Assembly: GCA_002687255.1 (NCBI GenBank)
Contig: NYZR01000054.1
Span: 1-8,700 of the forward strand
DNA from: Candidatus Pacearchaeota archaeon
Lineage (GTDB): Archaea > Nanobdellota > Nanobdellia > Pacearchaeales > GW2011-AR1
DNA length: 8,700 bases
Direction of reading: 5' to 3'
Shown: positions 4,710-8,700 of the stretch, piece by piece
How positions within the stretch are numbered: position 1 is the first letter of the stretch
Layout: every line of letters starts with the position of its first letter
Translations under genes and position numbers: made by a program
Notes under the pieces: model-generated
The model's database searches: none
Told to the model about the DNA's origin: nothing
The model's input: the letters and a program-made list of their open reading frames with translations, nothing else

Positions 4710-6380
4710 ATGGCATACGAAGAGAGAAAAAAATTTGATATAAGGCTCGCAGGCCTAAAGAATAAGCGAAGGCCGCATGAAGGGGCATTGAAAGATATAA
4801 GAGATTATCAGGTTCCTAACCGCGGTAATTTCGACGAAGATAGAGGCAAGGAAGGGCAGAGGATGGACGCAAAGATTTATAACGGTAATCCCGCCCTCTC
4901 CGCCAGGACTCTGGCCGCTGGAATGAATGCTGGTATAACAAGCCCTTCCAGGCCGTGGTTCAGGCTTTCCATGAACAATAAATCGTTAATGGAGCGTGCT
5001 GACGTAAGGATTTACCTGAACGGCGTTGAGCAGAGGCTATATCAGATATTTAATCAATCTAATTTTTATTCACAGGCGGCGGTATTGTACCTTGAGCTTG
5101 GAACGTTCGGTACCGCCCCCATGTCGATAAAGGCCGATTTTGAAGATGTGGCAAGGTTTGATACTTATACGGTCGGTGAATACTGGATTGCTTCCAATAA
5201 GAGAAAAGTAATAGATGTATTGTACAGGAGGATCTGGAAAACTGCCGCCGAGCTGTTGGAAGAGTTTGGCGAAAGGAATGTATCCCAGCGTGTAAGGGAT
5301 ATGGCCAGGAAGGACAATCCAGATGATCTGATCAAGGTGATTCATGCGGTTGAGCCAAATGATGAGCGCGTTCCGAATATGATAGACGCAAAGAATAAGG
5401 CGTATAGAAGCGTTTATTATGAGGAGGAATCTTGTACAAATGACCCTGCATTCTTGAAAATATCGGGATTTGATACTTTTCCGTATGTTGTTCCCAGATG
5501 GTCCGTAAACGGTTCGGATCCGTATGGCACCGATCAGCCTGGGATCTTGGCCCTCGGTGACGCAAAGCAGTTACAGACGGGAGCATTTAAAAAGGCAAAG
5601 GGTCTTGACAGGAACATGAACCCTCCGTTACAAGCGCCAGCAGATCTAAAGAACCAGAGGATTATGAATGTTCCTGGCGGGGTTACGTTCTTCAGCACCT
5701 TTAATCAGAGCCAAGGCGTAAAGCCGATGTATGAGGTACGCGTACCCCTTGCTGAAATTATAGAAGATAACAAGGAAGTAGAGAGGCGGATCAACAGGAG
5801 TTATTTTGTGGATCTGTTCCTGAGTATACTGGCTAATGACAGGCCGCAGGATATGAAGGCTGAAGTTGCCTTTCAAATAGATAAAGAGCGGTTGCTTATG
5901 TTGGGGCCTGTTCTTGAAGGCCTTAACGAAGAATTTCTCAACCCGTTAATAGATAGAGTGTTTAGCTTGGCCGAAGCGGCGAATGTATTACCAGAACCGC
6001 CACACGACCTGATGGAACAAGATGTTAAAGTTGAATATATATCTACTCTGGCAAAAGCTCAGAAGGCGGCGGCTATAAGTGCTATGGAGCGTTTAACTGG
6101 CCTTGTCGGTCTTTGGGCTGGTATAGATCCAAGCGTAGTAGATAAGCTGGATCTTGACCGAGCCGTAAATGAAGCGGCGGGGATGCTTGATGTGCCTGCT
6201 GAAATCATAAGGTCCGAGAAAGATGTAAATCAGGTAAGAATGGCAAAACAGCAGCAGGCTAATGCCCAGCTTGCCATGCAGGCAGGCGCAACGGCGGCAT
6301 CGGCAGCTAAAGATCTTGCGAATGCACCAGTTGGTACTGGTAATATGCTTGAACAGCTTACAGGCGTAGCACCTCCGTAA
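4710..6380 (+). CDS. Portal protein (head-to-tail connector family)
   Basis: A 556-residue protein forming the dodecameric ring at one capsid vertex through which DNA passes and to which the tail attaches. Seen: an N-terminal helix with KNKRRPHEGALKDIRDYQVP (17-36), then PALSARTLAAGMNAGITSPS (61-80) and RPWFRL (81-86). The 'a-G-x-x-x-G-x-T-S-P-x-R-P-W-F' signature and the length of about 550 are typical of podovirus head-to-tail connecting proteins. The last 60 residues are rich in Ala, Gln and Met (KQQQANAQLAMQAG, ending GVAPP), resembling the helical barrel end of such portals. The start is supported by the family's N-terminus, but there is no ribosome site: the ATG lies 7 bases after a hairpin and U-tract. 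The next gene begins one base after its stop. Confidence 0.92.
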   Translation: MAYEERKKFDIRLAGLKNKRRPHEGALKDIRDYQVPNRGNFDEDRGKEGQRMDAKIYNGNPALSARTLAAGMNAGITSPSRPWFRLSMNNKSLMERADVRIYLNGVEQRLYQIFNQSNFYSQAAVLYLELGTFGTAPMSIKADFEDVARFDTYTVGEYWIASNKRKVIDVLYRRIWKTAAELLEEFGERNVSQRVRDMARKDNPDDLIKVIHAVEPNDERVPNMIDAKNKAYRSVYYEEESCTNDPAFLKISGFDTFPYVVPRWSVNGSDPYGTDQPGILALGDAKQLQTGAFKKAKGLDRNMNPPLQAPADLKNQRIMNVPGGVTFFSTFNQSQGVKPMYEVRVPLAEIIEDNKEVERRINRSYFVDLFLSILANDRPQDMKAEVAFQIDKERLLMLGPVLEGLNEEFLNPLIDRVFSLAEAANVLPEPPHDLMEQDVKVEYISTLAKAQKAAAISAMERLTGLVGLWAGIDPSVVDKLDLDRAVNEAAGMLDVPAEIIRSEKDVNQVRMAKQQQANAQLAMQAGATAASAAKDLANAPVGTGNMLEQLTGVAPP

Positions 6381-6381
6381 C

Positions 6382-6705
6382 ATGAAAGAAGACTCAGGGT
6401 TTGAAGAGCAAAGTAAAGAGGTAAAAGAACAGGGAGAATCAGCAAAAACCGATGCTCTGTATGATATTGCGGCCACAAACGAAGTAATGGGCTTAAAGGC
6501 AGGCAGGCATTTTGTATGGGAAATGTTGGCAGATTGCGGAGTGTATCAAGATGGATTCAATGATAATCCATATGTTCATGCGAGAAATTCGGGCATGAAA
6601 AGGATAGGATTGCGATTGTTACATAAAATATTATCCGCGTGTCCAGATAAGCATGAAATGATGTTTGCTGAACATAAATATATTGAGGAGGAAAATGATG
6701 GGTGA
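6382..6705 (+). CDS. Bbp19-like phage protein (107 aa)
   Basis: A charged, probably disordered N-terminus (residues 1-24) is followed by a compact domain: GRHFVWEMLADCGVYQDGFN (41-60), then a polar stretch and RNSGMKRIGLRLLHKI (68-83). The pattern 'GR-x-F-x-W-x-x-L-x-x-C-G-(V/I)-(Y/F) ... F-x-x-N ... G-x-R-x-x-GL-x-L' is that of the Bbp19 family found between portal and scaffold or capsid genes in podoviruses related to BPP-1. Its exact role is not known to me; genome position suggests head assembly. The ATG follows the portal stop by one base with no ribosome site, so it is probably translated by re-initiation. Its end overlaps the scaffold start and contains the scaffold's ribosome site. 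Confidence 0.8.
   Translation: MKEDSGFEEQSKEVKEQGESAKTDALYDIAATNEVMGLKAGRHFVWEMLADCGVYQDGFNDNPYVHARNSGMKRIGLRLLHKILSACPDKHEMMFAEHKYIEEENDG
6685..6691 (+). promoter_or_regulatory. Ribosome site that sets the scaffold start
   Basis: GAGGAGG at 6685-6691 lies 6 bases before the ATG at 6698 and 3 before the ATG at 6695. Any start upstream of it, such as the in-frame TTG at 6665, would translate through the site itself, so the downstream ATG is preferred. Confidence 0.75.
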
Positions 6706-7384
6706 GGAAGAAAAAAAAGAAGATACTGGGGCTAAGGCAGAGAATACTGAACCAGATTTAGAAGCTGCGAAAGAAACCATGTACCCTGTCGAAAGTGATT
6801 ATGCCGAACAGTCAGGAGAAGGTACCGAAGACGAGGAAGCTGAAGAAGCCGAAGATACCGAAGATGCTCCTGAAGAGCCAGAGGATAAAAAGAAGAAAGA
6901 GGGTGCCCCAGAATTAGTAACGGCCGAAGACCTCAAATTCCCCGAAGGTGCACAGATAAATGAAGAAATACAAGAGAAATTCCTTGGTTTTGTTAATGAT
7001 AATAAGATGTCGGCCGAACAGACTCAGGGTCTGATTAATCTGCAGGCTGAATTGAACAAAGGCCAGATTGCGGCACACAAGGCCGAAATGGATGGCTGGG
7101 TAAAGGAAGTAAAATCAAATGTAAAGTTTGTAGGGGAGACTGGTGATAAGCTAAATGAAAATCTTGCTGTCGCCAAGAAAGGCATGGAAGCGTTGAATGT
7201 AAAAGGACTTCCAGAGCTTTTAGACAGTACAGGGCTTGGAAACCACCCTGTTTTCGTAGAAGCATTTATGGTAGTTGGTGAAAAAATAGGTGAAGATTCG
7301 TTTTCTTTCGGTAGCGGTGCAGCAGGGAAAACAACACCGAAGGAAGCAAAGGAAATACTTTATCCTTCTCACTCGAAAGGATAA
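6698..7384 (+). CDS. Capsid scaffolding protein
   Basis: A 228-residue, highly acidic protein that organises the procapsid shell and then leaves or is degraded. Residues 1-62 are almost all Glu, Asp, Ala, Lys and Thr (for example EDEEAEEAEDTEDAPEEPED, 44-63), followed by a KKKK cluster. The rest is helical: NEEIQEKFLGFVND (88-101), MSAEQTQGLINLQAELNK (104-121), WVKEVKSNVKFVGE (134-147), then LLDSTGLGNHPVFVEAFMVV (174-193). The 'L-x-x-TGLGNHP-x-(V/F)-(V/I)' region and the K-rich, Tyr-Pro end (EILYPSHSKG) are typical of podovirus scaffolds placed directly before the capsid gene. The start at 6698 was chosen from its ribosome site; 6695 is the alternative. The gene overlaps the previous one by 8 bases. 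No protease domain seen. Confidence 0.85.
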   Translation: MGEEEKKEDTGAKAENTEPDLEAAKETMYPVESDYAEQSGEGTEDEEAEEAEDTEDAPEEPEDKKKKEGAPELVTAEDLKFPEGAQINEEIQEKFLGFVNDNKMSAEQTQGLINLQAELNKGQIAAHKAEMDGWVKEVKSNVKFVGETGDKLNENLAVAKKGMEALNVKGLPELLDSTGLGNHPVFVEAFMVVGEKIGEDSFSFGSGAAGKTTPKEAKEILYPSHSKG

Positions 7385-7415
7385 GTAGGGGCAGTTTTTA
7401 TTTGTTGGTGATATT

Positions 7416-7465
7416 AAAGGGCATGGCATCGTGGAGCCACGACTCCTCGTACTATGTCCTTTTTT
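7416..7465 (+). terminator. Structured RNA element B: hairpin with U-tract before the capsid gene
   Basis: AAAGGGCATGG (7416-7426) pairs with CTATGTCCTTT (7452-7462) using two G-T pairs. Inside lies TCGTG-GAGC-CACGA (7429-7442), then an unpaired CTCCTCGTA. The T-run at 7460-7465 follows. The plan matches element A: outer stem ending in GG, then C plus one base, a five-pair inner hairpin with GAGC loop, CTC, and TTTTTTATTGC at the end. It can terminate or attenuate transcription between scaffold and capsid genes. The capsid ribosome site (AGGAGG, 7483-7488) lies outside the structure. Confidence 0.7.
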
Positions 7466-7494
7466 ATTGCCTAAATTAACGTAGGAGGAATATC

Positions 7495-8502
7495 ATGGCA
7501 ACAGTAGGAACGACTTATCTGAATATTGCAGATAAAGTCAAACGGCTCGATCCTAATGGCGAAAAAATCGCTACGGTAATCGAGTTGCTTGCATTAACGA
7601 ATGAAGTTATGCAAGACATGGTTGTGTTGGAAGGAAACACGCAAACTGGCCACAGGACCACAATGCGAAGCGGTCTTCCCTCAACCACATGGAGAAAGCT
7701 GTATGGTTACACCACACCATCTAAATCAACAACCGTACAGGTTGACGATACAGCAGGCATCCTTGAAGCATTCTCAATTCTTGACAAAGATTTGGGAGAC
7801 TTAGGTGGCGATGTAGCAGCTCTCAGGCTTTCCGAAGATCAGGCATTCTTTCAGGCTATGAATCACGAATTTGTACAGACATTGTTCTATGGCAACACAG
7901 ATACCGATCCAGAAGAATTTTTAGGTCTTGCACCTAGATTTGGTGACACATCCGCCGATAATGGCGGACAGATTATAGACGCTGGCGGTTCTGGTTCTGA
8001 TAATACCTCAATGTGGCTGATTAAATGGTCCGATAACCACACTCATGCTTTCTTTCCAAAAGGCACAACTGCTGGACTGCAGCATGAAGATATGGGCGTT
8101 CAGACCGAAACAGACTCTAGTGGTGGTAAGCGAGTGGTTTATCAGACTCGTTACTTATGGAAAGTCGGTCTTTCGGTTAGGGATTGGAGGCACGTTGTAA
8201 GAATCGCAAATATTGACGTAAGCGCCCTGCTTACTATTGGTAGTGGCTCAGATTCGTCTGCAGACCTTATCAACGATATGATTGACGGTATGCACGCTAA
8301 GATGGAAAATCTTTCAGGTGGCAGACTCGTATGGTATTGTGACCGTGTTGTATATACTGCACTCACAAAGAAGGCTGTTGAAAAAGCTAACGTACAACTG
8401 TCATTCCAGGACTTTGGTGGCCCTAACCGTGTAATGACCTTTCAGGGCATACCAATTAAAAGAGTAGATGGTCTTACACAAACAGAAGCACAGGTAACAT
8501 AG
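7495..8502 (+). CDS. Major capsid protein
   Basis: The 335-residue main shell subunit, expected to have the HK97 fold. Seen: LTNEVMQDMVVLEGN (34-48), TGHRTTMRSGLPSTTWRKLY (51-70), PSKSTTVQVDDT (75-86), RLSEDQAFFQAMN (111-123), TLFYGNTDTDPEEFLGLAPR (129-148). These blocks are characteristic of the roughly 335-residue capsid proteins of BPP-1-like podoviruses, and the closing TEAQVT is the usual C-terminus of this family, so the gene is complete. It has the best ribosome site in the window (GTAGGAGG, 7481-7488, 6 bases before the ATG), in line with high expression. It is flanked by terminator-like hairpins on both sides, which would isolate it as its own transcript segment. Third codon positions use more C than the early cargo genes. 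Confidence 0.93.
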   Translation: MATVGTTYLNIADKVKRLDPNGEKIATVIELLALTNEVMQDMVVLEGNTQTGHRTTMRSGLPSTTWRKLYGYTTPSKSTTVQVDDTAGILEAFSILDKDLGDLGGDVAALRLSEDQAFFQAMNHEFVQTLFYGNTDTDPEEFLGLAPRFGDTSADNGGQIIDAGGSGSDNTSMWLIKWSDNHTHAFFPKGTTAGLQHEDMGVQTETDSSGGKRVVYQTRYLWKVGLSVRDWRHVVRIANIDVSALLTIGSGSDSSADLINDMIDGMHAKMENLSGGRLVWYCDRVVYTALTKKAVEKANVQLSFQDFGGPNRVMTFQGIPIKRVDGLTQTEAQVT

Positions 8503-8508
8503 TTTTAA

Positions 8509-8546
8509 CCTTATGACAACCTTATGGGAATCATAAGGGTTATTTT
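8509..8546 (+). terminator. Terminator after the capsid gene, with duplicated left arm
   Basis: CCTTATG (8520-8526) pairs with CATAAGG (8532-8538) around GGAAT, followed by GTTATTTTATT. An upstream direct copy of the left arm (AACCTTATG at 8507-8515 and again at 8518-8526) can pair with the same right arm, giving two competing hairpins. The T tract is interrupted, so read-through into the cement gene is likely. Confidence 0.65.
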
Positions 8547-8582
8547 ATTAGTATTAATCCTTAGAACTTAGGGAGAATAATT

Positions 8583-8700
8583 ATGATTCTTGATAAAGAG
8601 AATTTATATTCAGACGATCAGGCATTAACCACAACTGCTGATTCAACAAATGTGTTGGATTTGGGCGTAGCTAATAGAGGTCCAGGTAATCCGATGTTGA
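8583..8700 (+). CDS. Bbp16-like capsid cement protein, N-terminal part (3' truncated by window)
   Basis: Ribosome site GGGAG (8571-8575), 7 bases before the ATG. The visible 39 residues read MILDKENLYSDDQALTTTAD, then STNVLDLGVANRGPGNPML. This matches the start of Bbp16-type cement proteins ('M-I-x-D ... L-x-S-D-x-Q-A-(V/L)-T ... ST-N-V-(I/L)-D-L-G'), which lie next to the major capsid gene in BPP-1-like phages and bind the outside of the mature shell to stabilise it. The rest of the gene lies beyond the window. Being after a leaky terminator, it may be made at a level set by read-through. Confidence 0.85.
   Translation, partial: MILDKENLYSDDQALTTTADSTNVLDLGVANRGPGNPML

Noticed and set aside
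6665..6697. An earlier TTG start for the scaffold gene
   Set aside because: It would translate through the GAGGAGG ribosome site at 6685-6691 that serves the ATG at 6698.
1..8700. CRISPR arrays, tRNA genes, rRNA genes and insertion sequences
   Set aside because: Looked for regularly spaced repeats, cloverleaf-like T-loop/anticodon segments, ribosomal RNA and transposase motifs, and found none.

Overview
The window is part of the genome of a tailed phage (or a prophage derived from one), probably a short-tailed podovirus. From about 2.7 kb onward it is a nearly complete DNA-packaging and head-assembly cassette: terminase large subunit, a small proline-rich protein, a head-to-tail connector type portal, a Bbp19-like protein, an acidic scaffold, the major capsid protein and the start of a Bbp16-like capsid cement protein. 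All genes lie on the + strand. The gene set resembles the head module of Bordetella phage BPP-1 and relatives. The host is bacterial (Shine-Dalgarno sites such as GAGGAGG, a TTGACA promoter element, U-tract terminators), but nothing seen here assigns a phylum.

Layout. (1) 1-193: the C-terminal end of a probable small terminase subunit, GC-rich and dense in CCTGG. (2) 194-491: no convincing gene; short direct repeats and a very strong G/C hairpin with a run of ten C, possibly part of the packaging-site region. (3) 492-1224: a permuted papain-fold (YiiX/NlpC-P60-like) hydrolase and a 46-residue very basic protein, written in strikingly C-poor DNA. (4) 1225-1519: a gene-poor regulatory-looking stretch with two near-identical palindromes (CGTCTAATATTAGAYG) and five TGGTG repeats, partly spaced by one helical turn. 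(5) 1520-2698: a tightly packed run of small genes (unknown 84-residue protein, HNH endonuclease, 40-residue membrane protein, two more small proteins) whose ends touch or overlap. (6) 2699-4252: large terminase. (7) 4253-8700: head genes, opened by a good promoter and interrupted by three hairpin/U-tract elements, two of which share an unusual architecture.

How it works together. The terminase subunits recognise and pump DNA into a procapsid built from the major capsid protein around the scaffold, with the portal at one vertex; the cement protein stabilises the expanded shell. The HNH protein beside the large terminase is a common arrangement and may help packaging. The cargo between the two terminase genes (about 2.5 kb) is not part of the standard head module. 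The hairpins ahead of the portal, capsid and cement genes probably tune expression by partial termination or RNA processing.

Nothing here proves a wholly new system. The best candidates for something undescribed are the paired structured RNA elements before the portal and capsid genes, the palindrome/TGGTG regulatory patch, and the repeat-rich region next to the small terminase.
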